In this document: positions 43,523 through 56,200 of the stretch, piece by piece | Layout of the letters: each line of letters starts with the position of its first letter | How positions within the stretch are numbered: position 1 is the first letter of the stretch | Source of the DNA: Helicostylum pulchrum | Lineage: Eukaryota; Mucoromycota; Mucoromycetes; Mucorales; Mucoraceae | Direction of reading: 5' to 3' | NCBI GenBank assembly: GCA_025677825.1 | Contig: JAIXMO010000007.1 | Coordinates: forward strand, 434,001-498,000 | DNA: 64,000 nt | Made by a program: the position numbers and the translations under genes | Notes under the pieces: generated by a model | Databases searched by the model: none | What the model saw: only the letters and a program-made list of their open reading frames with translations | What the model was told of the DNA's origin: nothing

Positions 43523-44367
43523 ATGAATAGAGAACAGCAGAATTATAATAATACAGTTCATTACCCTTATACTGCAGAGCCTAGATTCCAGTCATTCCCC
43601 GAGAATCCCATTGCAACAGAAGACTTTTCTAATCCTACCTACAGATCTATCGGGTTGGATGAGCGTGAAAAGAGGTAGTTACTATAAATTATTTTTTAAA
43701 AAAGTAAGGCATATTATCTTATTATTTAGAACGTATGAACTTGTCGTTTGTCAACAACCTCTTCATGCTCGTATGTGTGGATTTGGAGAAAAAGATAGAA
43801 GACCTATTGATCCTCCACCTATCGTGCAATTAATAGTTAAACAACAAGGACAAGATAATCCAGTGGATGTTCAGTAAGTTTACTTTTTTTCTTTTCTTTT
43901 CTTTTCCTTTTTGGCATACAAGAGGAGAGAGTTTTTAATATACGGTTCGTTAGAATGTTACAAATACCGTTTTTTGTACTTCATGTTACATTATGGTCTG
44001 ATGACCGGACAGAAGAAAGAAATATCATTTCAAATCCACCAAAATGCACTAGAGTGTTAATGGGTTCTTTAGTTAGTTCGCCTAGTCTATTAAAAAATCC
44101 TGAGGGTGAACAAGGTCTTTATTTTGCTTTTCCTGATCTAAGTATCCGTACCGAAGGACGTTATACACTTCGTTTCAGTTTGATGAAATTAGCAAAGTAA
44201 CAAAAACAAAAAGCATTATAGTAGTAGCATAATAATTGACCCTTTTTTTGTTGTTCCTTTAGTTCTGACTTTCAAGAAAATGCAAAATCTAAAATCGTAG
44301 CTCAAGTGTTTTCTGACCCATTTACAGTCTATTCCGCAAAGAAGGTATATATACAAATTTATTATGT

Positions 44368-44404
<37 letters not shown>

Positions 44405-44709
44405 CTTATAATTGTCCTTTTAATAAAAAAAAACCCTTCACTTTTTTATTTGTATTGTATATAGTTTCCAGGAATGACAGGTAAAAAAAAAAAAAAAAAG
44501 TTTAAATTTGTAGTTTACTAATTTTTACTTGTATGCACACATAACAACAGAATCTACTGAACTATCAAAGGCATTTGCAAAGCAGGGTTTAAAGATTCCT
44601 ATCCGTAATGATGGTAAAATAACACGCAAAAATACAAAATGTCAAATCTTTACTGTTTAAACTCATACAATCTACTTTTTTTTTAGTTCGTGCTAGAAAA
44701 ACGGATTAA
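43523..44709 (+). CDS. velvet domain regulator
   Basis: Seven exons: 43523-43674, 43730-43873, 43954-44196, 44263-44344, 44465-44480, 44551-44613 and 44687-44709. They join in frame to 240 residues. The velvet domain starts [20 protein letters not shown] followed by [13 protein letters not shown], the diagnostic motif, and continues with [59 protein letters not shown] and [18 protein letters not shown] at the end. Velvet factors bind DNA with an NF-kappa-B-like fold and couple development, sporulation and secondary metabolism in fungi. The short size with little outside the domain resembles VelB/VosA-type members. Exon 5 is only 16 bases. The intron before it (44345-44464) holds a CA microsatellite. 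Confidence 0.95.
44369..44401. repeat. (CA)n microsatellite in intron of velvet gene
   Basis: About sixteen CA units, inside the fourth intron of the velvet gene. Confidence 0.9.
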
Positions 44710-45121
44710 AAAAGCAAATTGTTTGTTTTATCTCTTTTTTTTTTTTTTTTTTTTTTATTCTGATGCAATAATAAAGAAACAAAGAATATAAAACAAACAA
44801 ATCTGTCATGTAGAAGAACAGTGAATGATATTTTATATATATAAATGTGTCTGTCTGTGCCATCAAAAACTATAATAATGAACAACGCTGATATACATAA
44901 TGACGCATTCTTTTTGTTTTTGTGCAAGATCGTCTTACTAGTAAGTATACGGGACTAATAATATAAGGGATGAACGAAAGAAAAAAAAAAAAAAAAAAAA
45001 CGTCGAGACATCAACAAAACAAGACTACTATTTATACAACAAAGAAGGTTGCTGATCTCCCCCTTTATACATAATACATGAGTATATCCATTATAGGAGT
45101 GCATAACTCTCTCTCTTTATA

Positions 45122-45153
<32 letters not shown>

Positions 45154-45400
45154 ATCGCTCTGTATCATATAATAGTTTCTTTGATAAACAACTCTTTTTT
45201 TACACATTCACGGTCATCTGATTTACCCGCTCAAACAAGTTTTTTTTTTTTGCATTTTTTTTTTTTTAGTATTTAACGGTACCTTTTTCTTTTGCTTCTC
45301 CCCTTCTTTTTCATCTTTTTTTTTTCTATTTTCTTGTACGAATTTTATTATAATTAAAAAAAAATAAAAAAATAAAAAAAAAGACCTTCTTTTTTGTTTA
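44710..45400. other. intergenic with CT microsatellite
   Basis: Between the velvet and TBC genes. It contains T-runs, an A-run near 44980-45000 and a (CT)n microsatellite at about 45126-45153. A CT-rich leader precedes the TBC start. No gene is seen. Confidence 0.5.
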
Positions 45401-48044
45401 ATGACTACTACTATTACCGTAACGGAAACTTTTTCGTCAGCAGAAGAAATGTTGTTAACAACGCCTCAAGTGGTATCTACTACTACTCAACTAGAAGAGA
45501 ATGTTATCAAGATACGACCTATTCCGTCCAAATCCGCAGAAAATAACCAACAGACACTATTGTATGATATTTCACCAGAAAAATCTACTTCACTTACACT
45601 AGCTGAAAGACGTAATAACATCCCTGCATCTCTTAAGCTTTACACAGAGGTATATATAAAAAAAAAAATCCCCCCACCCCCTATTACTCCTTGCATATAT
45701 CTCTAACCTCTCCATGTAGAAAACTTGGTGTTTAAAAGAACAAGAAACATTAATTCGTAATATAGTATCAAAATTAGAATCAGCACATACATTAGAAGAA
45801 GATACAGTTTTGATGGAGGACGCCATTACCTTGGAAAAAAAAATACAATTATTAACCACTACTGAAATCAGTACAGATATGCGTCCTGCTATTTGGATTT
45901 CTTTGTGTCAACCTAGTTTAAAAGTCCAGTCCTTGTACGATACTTTGGTGTCTGGACCTTTTGATGCTATCATTGAAAGGGATCAACCTAACCCCGTTGT
46001 TGCTCGTATTTTAAAAGCCTATAGTGTATACGATACACAAGTAGGTTATCACTCTACTTTAGCCGCTTTGATTACTCCCTTTTTGGATCTCAATGTAAGT
46101 CTCTCTTTTTCTCTATCTCTTTATCTTTATGTTTTATCTAACAAAAAACCCATTTGACAGATTCCAGAAAATCAAATCTTTAGTGTATTTGTCAGGTGAG
46201 AGAGAATATATACATATATGCATAAAACAAGCATACTAATACAAAAAAAAAATAGGTTAATGGAAACGTATGATATGCGACAAATGTATACGGGAGGACT
46301 TGGTTTGGTATTAGAGCAGTTTAAATCGTTATTTACATCTATTTGCCCCAAGCTAGAAAGCCATTTCTCTCGGTTATCAGTGCAACCATCCATGTATGCA
46401 ACACAATGGTTCCTTACATTGTTCAATATGCCTCATGTCATGCGGTTATATGACTTGGTCTGGTTGCAAGGTGCAGTCCAAACTATGATCCGTACCTCTA
46501 TTTGGATCTTACAGCAGAACGAAAAGACGCTTTCTACCATGACTGAATCAAAAGAAATTGTTTCTTTTTTAAACAATGTACAGCTCCAACAAGATATCAA
46601 TGTGAATGAAATCCTTTGTATTTCTATCCATACAATTGACTTACATTTTGGTACACCAGTACAACAACAACAACAACAACTTCACTTACAAAAACAAGTT
46701 CAGGACCTCGCTAATGCGTTATCTCAACTTCAAAGGGAACACACAGCTTTATCTCAAGATAATATGAAATTAAGAATGCATGAAATGGACGGTGAAGCTG
46801 CTCAATCCAAGTTATATAAACGTAATACTTTCCTTGAAAAAAGAGTCAAAAAGTACAAGATAAAGTTGGCCAACTCCGTCGCTGATATCAAGACCAACAA
46901 CAACAACCAAGAAAATAATGAACCTGCGTTATTAGATCACAGAGCTAAACGTCAAGATCAATTTAGTTCATTTGTTGCCTCACTTCGTGACTCTGGAGAT
47001 TTTGGTGCATTAATTGCGGGAGCATTAGCTCCTACAGTACAAGACTTGGCTGTGGCAACGGCAACAGCAGCACCTGTAGTCGAAGAACAAGAAGAAAAAG
47101 AATCTAACCAGAATAAATTAGATACAGCTCTGCAAAATGTCACATCAGAGTTGGTAGCAGTCAAATTGGATCATTTCGAAACGTGTCAACGATACCAATC
47201 ACTTGCAAACCACTGTCAAAACCTAACTGCTCAAATGAACTCTATGCAAGAATCTCAAACTGTGCTTTGTCAAAAGGTTATTTACTTGGAATCCGAACTA
47301 GAAGATGTAGTCACTGAACGAGATCAAATTTATGCAGATCAAGAAGAAGTGCTTGCCATGGCCATGGTAGCTAAAAAGACATGCGCAGAGCTACAAGTTG
47401 AAAAAATGGGCCTTGCTAAAGAGGTTGAAAAGTTAGAATCCCATGTTAAGGATTTACAAGAAGAAAAGAATGCGTTTTTCATGCCTCGTGGTACCTTCTC
47501 AGAAGAAGTATTTGCTGCACATACCATCTTGTTTGGTTCTCCACCAAAGAAACCCAAGGAGGAGAAGGACGAATTAAACAGACGTCGTCACACCTTACAG
47601 CAACCAAAACAACAAGAAGCCGATGAGTACAAGTCAAAGTTCGTAGACAGTGAATTACGTTGTCGTGAACTTGAAAAGTATTTAGCAGAGACTAAAGTCA
47701 AGTTGGCGGAATTCGAATCAGGAGGTGGTACCCCTCGCGGGTCTCTGCAACAACCACGTCGAGCTGCATCCAACAAGCGTAACTCCACTGCTTCCTTGTC
47801 CATGTTGGCTAATAGAACGATCACTCCTCCACGTGAGAGAAGAGAATCAACTGAAAGTTATGCTTCCTCTACTACTTCGCTCACTTCTTTAAATAGCAGC
47901 AATTATAACAGCAAAAGATCAAGCATGTACTCAAGGATATGGAGCGCTTTTGGTTCTCCTCCTGCTACTCCCACAACTACAAATAACACTATAATGATGA
48001 AAAACTCAATGATCATGTGTGAAGAACCACAAATCATTCAATAA
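45401..48044 (+). CDS. TBC (Rab-GAP fold) and coiled-coil protein, Gyp5/EVI5 type, probably catalytically dead
   Basis: Four exons: 45401-45649, 45720-46094, 46161-46195 and 46256-48044. They join in frame to 815 residues. The TBC domain (about residues 135-340) is recognisable from MRPAIWISLCQPSL, VARILKAYSVYDTQVGYHST, IFSVFVRLMETYDMRQMYTG, HFSRLSVQPSMYATQWFLTLF and VMRLYDLVWLQG. A Gln run and a long coiled coil (about 365-680) follow, and the tail is Ser/Thr-rich. This order is that of Gyp5/EVI5, which act on Rab GTPases at Golgi/endosomes. Both catalytic fingers are missing. Where IxxDxxR is expected the sequence is IERDQPN (Arg to Asn), and where YxQ is expected it is YHS (Gln to Ser). 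It may bind Rabs without stimulating GTP hydrolysis. Confidence 0.85.
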
Positions 48045-48811
48045 TTATATACCTTTTTTTTTTACTATTATTCTTTTTTAATATTACAAACCAAATAAAA
48101 AAATCCCCCCCCCCCTCCCTCCTTTTGTATCCCCTTTTACACACTCTCTCTTATACGCCCTTTCTGATAATATATTATAATTTTATTTGTGTAAAAATGC
48201 TATTTGAGATTGTTTCATGTAAACCACCTATTGGTACACAGAATATTTAAATTTTTTAAACAAATTTAACATGTGAAACACATTTTTAGTTTATGGCCTT
48301 TTTTTGCCCAATAAAAACGTCCTTTTTTTAAAAAAAATATAGGTTATTTGGCATTAAAACTCCCACGTATAGAAAATGTCGAAGCATATACAAATCTGTC
48401 ACCTATTACTGTGAAAATGTATAATATAATATCTGGTCTTTGTGCTTCTGTAACCCTAATAATGAGCACACTTGCCTTTTTTTGTACTTGGTTTCCTTAT
48501 ACATACCCGCCCAAATGTTGGATAACGAAAAACTTATTTCATATGATCTTCCTTTTGGTTACTTTTTTACTCTCACTGGGCACAGATTAAAGAACAAAGA
48601 TACAGTTTTTTTTTCCCATAAATTTCACATGCAGTTTTTCAATCATTGCTTGTCCTACAATATTTTCAATATTGTACGCCTATACCCCGCAGTTTTTTTT
48701 TTTTTTTTTCTACCCGCCTTTTTTATTATAAATACCAAAAAAAAATAATTACATGTATACAATTTATTCTTTTTCTACTTATTCAACTTTTTTTTTTAAA
48801 AAAAATATATA
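48045..48811. other. intergenic, no convincing gene
   Basis: 3' region of the TBC gene, with a C-run at 48105-48115, T-runs and the promoter of the START gene. A frame at about 48348-48590 encodes two hydrophobic segments but lacks an ATG at its start and is not called. Confidence 0.5.
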
Positions 48812-49734
48812 ATGACTGTTACCAACCCCCACGCAGAGTCTTCAAACAAGGCCATGGAGTACTTTAAGGAACTCGCCAGTACTGAAGAGGGATGGAACTT
48901 CACTCAAGAAAAGGGAGGTGTCAAGCTTTACAACAAGGTGACTGACTCTAGCCCTGTTGCCATCGTTCGTGGTGATATCCATATTGAAGGACATGAGTTC
49001 ACTGCTCAACAGATTGCTTCCATTGCCCTTTTACCTGGTTGTAGAAAAGTTTGTAAGTAAAAAAAAAAAAATGTTTTTGTATGTTTTCTAAACACATTTC
49101 AATATAAATAGGGGATGAAAAGTTCGATACTTCCGAAATCAAAATCATGTACTCTAGATTAGAATCCTTGTTCTGGGTTAAGGTCAAGACTCCATGGCCC
49201 ATCAGTGCTCGTGATATGTGTGCTACATCTCTTCGTCAAATCACTGAAGATGAATGTTACGTCGTGATGGCCTCTGTTGAAGACGCTGCTGTTCCCCCTG
49301 TCTCCGGTAACGTTCGTGCCAACTTGATTATCTCTGGTTGGAAGATCACCAAGACCGATACCGGTATTGATTTGATTTACATCACCCAAGTTGATTTAGC
49401 TGGTTCTATTCCTACTGCCTTTGTTAAGAACGTCCAGCAACAAGTCCCCCTCTGTGCTGGTTTGGTTGTCAAGTACGCTGAAGATTTCGGTTACCCTCCT
49501 ACTTCCAACACCTGTACTGCTGAATTCAAGTCTGAGGACTTTGAGCACGCTGAAAAGACCTATGTCGCTACCTTGGACGGTACTGGTGATGCTGAATGGT
49601 TCATCTGTAAGAAGATGTACCCTGCTAGTGTCAAGGTCGCTATCAACGGTGAGGCCACTCCTGAAATCGTAAACAACGTCGTTCGCGTTACTGGTATTAA
49701 CGGTCCCGTTACTGTTACCATCACAAAGGCTTAA
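48812..49734 (+). CDS. START-domain lipid-binding protein
   Basis: Two exons: 48812-49052 and 49112-49734, giving 287 residues. The START fold is recognised from GWNFTQEKGGVKLYNK, IASIALLPGCRKVWDEKFDT, TPWPISARDMCATSLRQI, ANLIISGWKITKTDTGIDL, and IYITQVDLAGSIPTAFVKN with its conserved ...D..G.IP..... end helix. About 85 extra residues follow the domain. There is no signal peptide or membrane helix, so a soluble intracellular lipid carrier is likely; the ligand is unknown. Codon use is as strongly biased as in TCTP (GTC, AAG, ACC, GGT), so the gene is probably highly expressed. Confidence 0.88.
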
Positions 49735-51567
49735 GTTAAACACCCCCCAATTTGTACTATACTATTGACGAAAGCAGATAAAATGTTGTAATAAAAATGT
49801 TGTGATTAAATATACGTACCAGACTTTTTTTTTTTCTCTTTTTACCAATTGGATTTTGATACGTATTATCTTGCTCATCAAAAAATTATCTTGAAAAATT
49901 TTGAACTGTACAAGTAACTGCTATAAAAAAAAGTATGTTTTTAAGAGGAGCAATTTGCACGGAAATCTTTCTAGATTGCAATAGTCAATTTCTTTAATGA
50001 AAAAAGTAACGCATAGAATAATTTAAAGATCAATTAATTGGTTTGTGTCTGGCTTTGATGAAAAAGAAAAAACTTGGTCTGCTGTCAATTTTTGATCACC
50101 TTTATATCAAAAAACCCTTAAACAGTGTTACCACTGTATAACCAATAAACGTAATAACAACGATAGACAGTGAGACAAAAGACCGTCTTTTTCTTTCTTT
50201 TTTTTACCAAAAAGTGCATTTGAATGTTACTTGTCAACTTTTATCTAGTTTAAGTGACATAGACAGAATATTGCCAGTTATCAAATACAATGCTTTTACA
50301 TCCAATACTCTGTTGACCCCCGCACTTGTTCGGCAGTAGTTGGCGGGGGCCGATCATAACCGCAAGACATAACGAGCAAACAAAAAAGAGTAATTAAACG
50401 GTATATATCTTCAAACTAACTTTTTTTTTTTTTGGCGCGTGGGTTATTAGCTGCTCTGCTAAAGTACCAAACAGGTTTTTCCCTCTCTTTATATGTTTAT
50501 ACACTACCCTTATTTGATATTGATGTAAGTTTTTCTTTCTACTGGTTAATTATGCGCCAGATCACGACATGTACTTCTTAATGATAAGAAGCGTTGTGAT
50601 AATAAAAAAACAGTCTTATTTAACTTGTATAAAAGCGTCCAGTCTTCAAAAGTGTATTATCAAATCGATATTATTAAAACAAAGATCTGAAATTCATGGG
50701 AAGCTACTTACGATTAAATAGTGACAAATTGACATGAATAGGTTATACGACTGGAATAAATTCTAGGAGAAAGAAAAATATCTCGTAAATTACCTAAAAA
50801 GAGATCAAGGACCAAAAAGCCGGGTTTCTCTCTCAAAAGTAAGACGATAAAAAATAATTAGTGGAATAACTCTTTTTGTTTACCACGTGCAAGATGTTGT
50901 GGCACGCAAAAAGAAAGTTATGCTGAACCGGATGAACTTTTTTTTTTTTTTTTTTTTTTTTTGATAAAAACTGACATGCGTGAAGTAACCCATCTTGCGT
51001 GTAATTTTAACAGACTAAAAAAAAATTAGTTTGGTAGAGGTACATGTTTATGATCTCATCATTTGATCTGTAAACCCCTCCTCGGGGTTCTTTTTTTTTT
51101 TCTAGCTGAGCGGTTTCTTGGCGAAATAAAAAAAAAAGTAAATTATTGATTCAGATATTCATCTATTTATATATAATACGAAAGTAATACTTTCATTACT
51201 TTCCTTTGATTCTGTTTATTACTGTACAACCATCAATAGAATTGAAGGGAATCATTTTAACGCTGCCAAGATAATATTTTATTTTTACCTTACATCATTA
51301 TTTTATTTTCCGCCAGTAAACCCAACAAAAAAAAACGGGTACATTATTTTTCCGAAGATATATATATAAAAAAAAAACCATGTGTTAGATAGTATACAGA
51401 AGAAAGGTTGTTATGAGAACTTGGATTTATTATGAATCATAATGTGATATATACAGTATAAAATAAAAGGGAGGAGCGAAAAGAAAACTTTACATAGGAA
51501 AAACATATAAACAAAAAAGAGTTGAGGAAAGGGGGGGGGGGCATAAACATGTATTTTTTTTTGTTGC
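49735..51567. other. intergenic with a GC-rich hairpin
   Basis: 1.8 kb between convergent genes, mostly AT-rich, with a T-run at 50939-50962 and a G-run at 51532-51541. A GC-rich inverted repeat lies at 50317-50349 (seven-base perfect stem, 19-base loop). No gene is seen. Confidence 0.5.
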
Positions 51568-52878
51568 TTAAAGAGTAGCATCACTTAAGGAAGGAGAGCG
51601 ATCCATCATTTCTTCATCTTCGTCTGCATCATCATGTTGGCTGTGTAAAACCCATCCAACTTTCCATGAACGACCGCAGGACCAATACTTTGGTGAACAA
51701 GCAAAGTTTTCAATATCTTCATCAGGATCAACTTTTCCGTCAGGACGAGAGCGACGCATTTGATCTATAAGTTGCATAGCCTTACGCTTTTCTTCTTTAC
51801 AAAGTACCCAACGACAGTGACGACAAACACAACCACCACTTTTATTATATCTATTACAATTTAAAAAAGAGTATAAGTAAAAATAACAATAATTGCTTAT
51901 CAGTTATATATTATTTTACCTGAGACCACATTTGTTACAAAGATAAACAAAGGGTTTGCCCTTGTCATTAAAAATGGTACTTGTGGGGAAGGGCCAATTA
52001 AATGCTTTACGCATACAACCATCAGAAGTCTCATGACAAGCTTGGCAAGGTCCTTTTACACGAGAAGGTCGACCAGAAGAAGCATGTGTACTTGAATTCT
52101 TTCTATTGGTACTAGATTTTTTACGTTCCGTAGCAGTAGTAGTAGGTTTTACTTTTTTATTTGAGTCCCAAACCGCGGTAGAATCAATAAGGGCGGTAGT
52201 AGTAGTAGTAGCGGGAGCAACAATCATGGGTTCAGTTCGCATCGGTGTATTATTATGAATGATTTTTACAGGAACAGGAACATGATGTTGTGGTGAGACA
52301 AGATCATCATAAATGGTGTTATCTCTAGTATTGGACCATTGTGGTCTGGGTATCTGGATTCGCATAGCTCTCACGCGTCTTTCTGGGCGAGGTGCCGAAA
52401 GTCTATTTTTATGTTGCTGTCTTCTAGCCAAAGAAACTCGTTGTCTCAGAGACCAAAGAATGCCTGCGTTAGCACCCCCGAGAATTTTTGGTGTAGAATC
52501 ATTTTCGATTTGAAAAACAATGCTTTTATGATCTACAAGGTTCGATGGTGATCGATGAGGTACTGATTTTCTACTATTTTTCTGATGCATATTGTATGAC
52601 GATGATAGTGATGTATAAGATGCAGTTTCTTCTTCATCTTCTGATGAATCAATTAAAAGTTCGGGCGGTGATGGCATAGACATGGATGATACACGGCGAA
52701 ATGCACTGTGGTTAGAGCTTGTTTCATTATCTGATGAAGTTTCAATGTCATGATCAGATGACTTTGGTTGACGATCGAAGAATATATCTGAATAATTTTT
52801 TGTACTATTCTCGATGGAGGAATGATTTTGATAATCATAAGGCGGTGTGGCAGGTGCATTTAAAGCTGAAATGTTCAT
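51568..52878 (-). CDS. GATA-like zinc-finger regulatory protein
   Basis: Two exons: 52878-51920 and 51850-51568. They join in frame to 413 residues. The first 280 residues are low complexity (Ser/Thr/Asn/Pro, an acidic patch SSEDEEE, basic stretches KKSSTNRK and GRPSRVK). The zinc-binding module spans the splice site: CQACHETSDGCMRKAFNWPF, then FVYLCNKCGLRYNKSGGCVC and RHCRWVLCKEEK. The CNKCGLRY part is the second half of a GATA finger, but the first half and the extra CVCRHCRW knuckle are unusual, so it is a GATA-like rather than classical GATA protein. It is probably a transcription regulator. It ends with an acidic tail. Confidence 0.75.
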
Positions 52879-53133
52879 TATGATGATTTTTGGTATGTGT
52901 TAACTGTGCTACAAAAGTAGTAAATCAAATTAATACATTGATATCTGGAAAAAAAGAAAGAGAAAAATAATATCACTTACAACAAAGGGTAATAGAGAGA
53001 GAAAGAATATGTAGAAAAAGTTGGAATATTTAATAAATAAAAGAGAGATAAATATATGTAGAAGAAGAAAGAGAAAACAAAATTCAAATGTTTGGGTTTA
53101 TATAAAAAAAAAAAAAAAAAGCCAGATCAAACA

Positions 53134-53298
53134 ATGGCAGTGTCGGATGAATATCAGAACGTTACCCTCCTCCCGAATAAGTGGGGCGCCCGGTGTAAGA
53201 TGAAGCCGGCGCCGACTACGAAAAAAAAAAAATTGGAATCTGCTACGGCTAAACATCTTCCTTATATCATGGATAAGGGAAATCGGGGCATCAATTAA
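53134..53298 (+). CDS. possible small basic protein or first exon
   Basis: A 54-residue frame starting at ATG 53134 with a locally higher GC content. It begins MAVSDEYQNVTLLPNKWGAR and continues with a Lys/Pro/Thr-rich segment. A donor-like GTGTAAGAT lies after WGAR (about 53195), so it may be the first exon of a gene whose remainder is not recognisable. The evidence is weak: composition and start context only. Confidence 0.25.
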   Translation: MAVSDEYQNVTLLPNKWGARCKMKPAPTTKKKKLESATAKHLPYIMDKGNRGIN

Positions 53299-56200
53299 GT
53301 AGTCGATAAATATTTAAATGTGTCATATAAATCTTTGATCTCAACTCTTATTATTTACAGTTCTTTATCGCATGGCAAAACACTTAATAACTCCTGTTCC
53401 AGTACATACGCATAAAAGATATATAATGTGTTCTTTTTTCTTATTTTGATAGAGTAAAAATCACTACTGCGGAATTTTTAGAACGAGTCGGCGATTCAAT
53501 CGTAACACACATACACCCACACACGTACACACATACAGCTATATATTACGATTCTACCGTAATATAAAACTACAAACAGGAAAAATATATTTTTTTTTTA
53601 TCTATTATATAAAATGATTGTAACAGGCTTTATTTTTTAAAAAAAAAAATCAGATCGAAAAAAAAAAAAAAAAGAAAAAAAGCTATTAGTAATGAAGAAA
53701 AATGTATTATTAATTACATCAAAACACAGCCCAAATCAGAAAAAAAAATATATATCTAGTTTTTTTAGTTTCTAATATTACAATTTAAAATAGATCATGT
53801 TCATGGTTTTTTTTCCTCTGCAAAAGCATGTTTGCTACGATACATGGAACTGGTCCATCATTGGCCAGGGTTAATAAGCATCCCGACATTCCGAGCCAAT
53901 TCAAAAAAGATTTGGCCGGGATTATTTTAGCCACAACATATATTACGTTTGCATTGTATTAATTGGGCTTTCGAACGACCTAATTCTTTATTCCCCAATT
54001 GGAAAATTTACGTACGCTCTCATCTCCCCCGCCCCCCCCCCCCTTGTTCTTTGGAAACGGACTTTTGATTGATGACAAAATGCTTCCTAAACATCTTTGA
54101 TTTAAAGCAAATAGTCGCAATCGACTATATAGATCGAGTTATTTTTAATAAACAGTTACATTTGTCATATACATACGCGCCCGCGTGAGTGTTTTACATT
54201 GTTTGATCTGATATATATCACGCATACTTATCGTTCAATCAGTGTTTTACACGTTTACTTTTTTTTTGGTGTGATAATTGCTTAGCTGCGCAGAAAAAAA
54301 AATTTACTGATCCCATACACTGTATCACCTGGGCTAATACAAAACTTGGTTATTCGATCTGAACTAAAGTGGATCTAAAAATCAGGTTTTGGGTAATCGG
54401 TTTTTCAAAAAAATAATATTATTACATGTAAACAAAGTGTACATTTTCTGTATACTATTCTACCGTGAATACAAAATATGAATAAGTTGAATTTAACCGA
54501 AGTTTAAACGTAAAGATCTAGGGCGTTAAATTATTTTTCCATAGTCAAAAGAGGAAACTCTGGTTGTGCTTTTAATTTAACCGTTTTATAATTACTTGCC
54601 AAGCTGGATTACTATTCATTTCCTATTACGACTATATTGCTTAATAAAAAAAGGGAAACTGTATTATTAATTAAAATGCGACGTTTTAAAATATAACATG
54701 ATCTATATATTTTTTTCTTTCGGCTTGTGTGATCCAGGGGTAGGGTGTTTTGTCGAGTGAATTTACAGATGTACTTGGTACCTGCGTATTAAAAGGGCAT
54801 GATCTCATATTGTTATCATGAACAAGAATCAAGATGTATTTCGCGATATTATTTTTTGCACGTATGCAATTAGTTGGAATGACATGATTGGCAACTACTT
54901 TTTGTTTTTCTTTCTTTGATTCGATATTTGTATAACGACTGCAGTTACTGTGATTATTCATTGTACATGTGTTTTTTTTAATATGCAGCATATGACATTT
55001 CTTTTACAGATACTTGTCAAGCTAACAAAATCTAAACACGCAACAAAATTTTTATGTGTGTATACTTTGAAGTGCTAGTTGGTTAATGAATAACATGTGT
55101 ATGTAATCAGCTAACGATACTTCCTTTAAGATTAAAAAAGTAATAGAAGTGTGTTCTTTTTTCTAAAATTTCTTTTTACCAGGTGATACCATTATTTGAG
55201 TTATTTACCAGAAAACTTATTTGTTCCGTGGCCTCTTTTAATTTGAGCACATACTGCTTAAAAAAGTATTACTGCAACGAGACTTTTCTGGTCGCAGAGT
55301 TTCTCTATCTTTTGTAGTTAATTGGGACCATCGTCACATCATGTCTTTTTCGATTTGTTTCTCCTCCAGTGGAATCAAGCGCTTTTTTAATATCAATTTG
55401 AAGAAAGCAGTAATTGAGGTCAAGTCACAATTTTATTTGTAATAATGCCTGCGGAGTACTTGTATGATCTTGCATTTTTTTTTTTTTTGCGCAAGGTACA
55501 ATCGTCATTGAGTAGACTATGAGAGTATGTCCCTGATTTGTTTGTGTAATACTCTTTTTTTTTTCTTTGCAAAAGTACATGGGTATCGAACAATAAATCG
55601 ATCACAATGCCCACACTCCATTTTCTTCGGTTCTATTTTATCCAGTTTGAAAAAGTATCACAAAAATTAATCAGCCCGTATGTATGAATATAATTCCACC
55701 TCTACACCAAAAAAAAAGGGTAAACATAAGCCTTATTTGCCGTAACCTACTTTTCTCAAATTGGGGGGGGGGGATAGAACGTGGATGCTTCTTTTCCTTC
55801 CTTTCTTTTGGGATTGTTTTTCGCCCTTCTTTGACTCATAGACTTTGTATTAATATTGGTTCTAACATTAAGGCTGAAATAATAATAAAGTATATATATT
55901 TTCACATACTAAACTTTTATCTTGATCTAATTTAATTTATCTTCTCCGGTTATTTGATTATATGCTTTGGTCTCGATCTTTTGAATTTAAGTGGACCGTA
56001 TGTTGACCCGCGCAGCCTTTTTTTATTATAAAAGAAAAGGAAGAAATCTATATGGTTTACATTAGGTTTCCTTTACAGAAAACAGAGAAAAACAAACGGG
56101 CTGAAATACCAAGAGTGTTTCAGAGTGTGTTGCACAAGTTACGTTTGACCGGTATTTATGCACGTCATTTCTTCCAATCTTACTTTCAAGATCATAAATA

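Noticed and set aside
47339..47824. Minus-strand frames within the TBC/coiled-coil gene
   Set aside because: Shadows of the plus-strand coding sequence, which has clear domain content.
48348..48590. Open frame with two hydrophobic segments
   Set aside because: It starts at TTG rather than ATG, lies in AT-rich spacer, has no recognisable family and no supporting splice structure.
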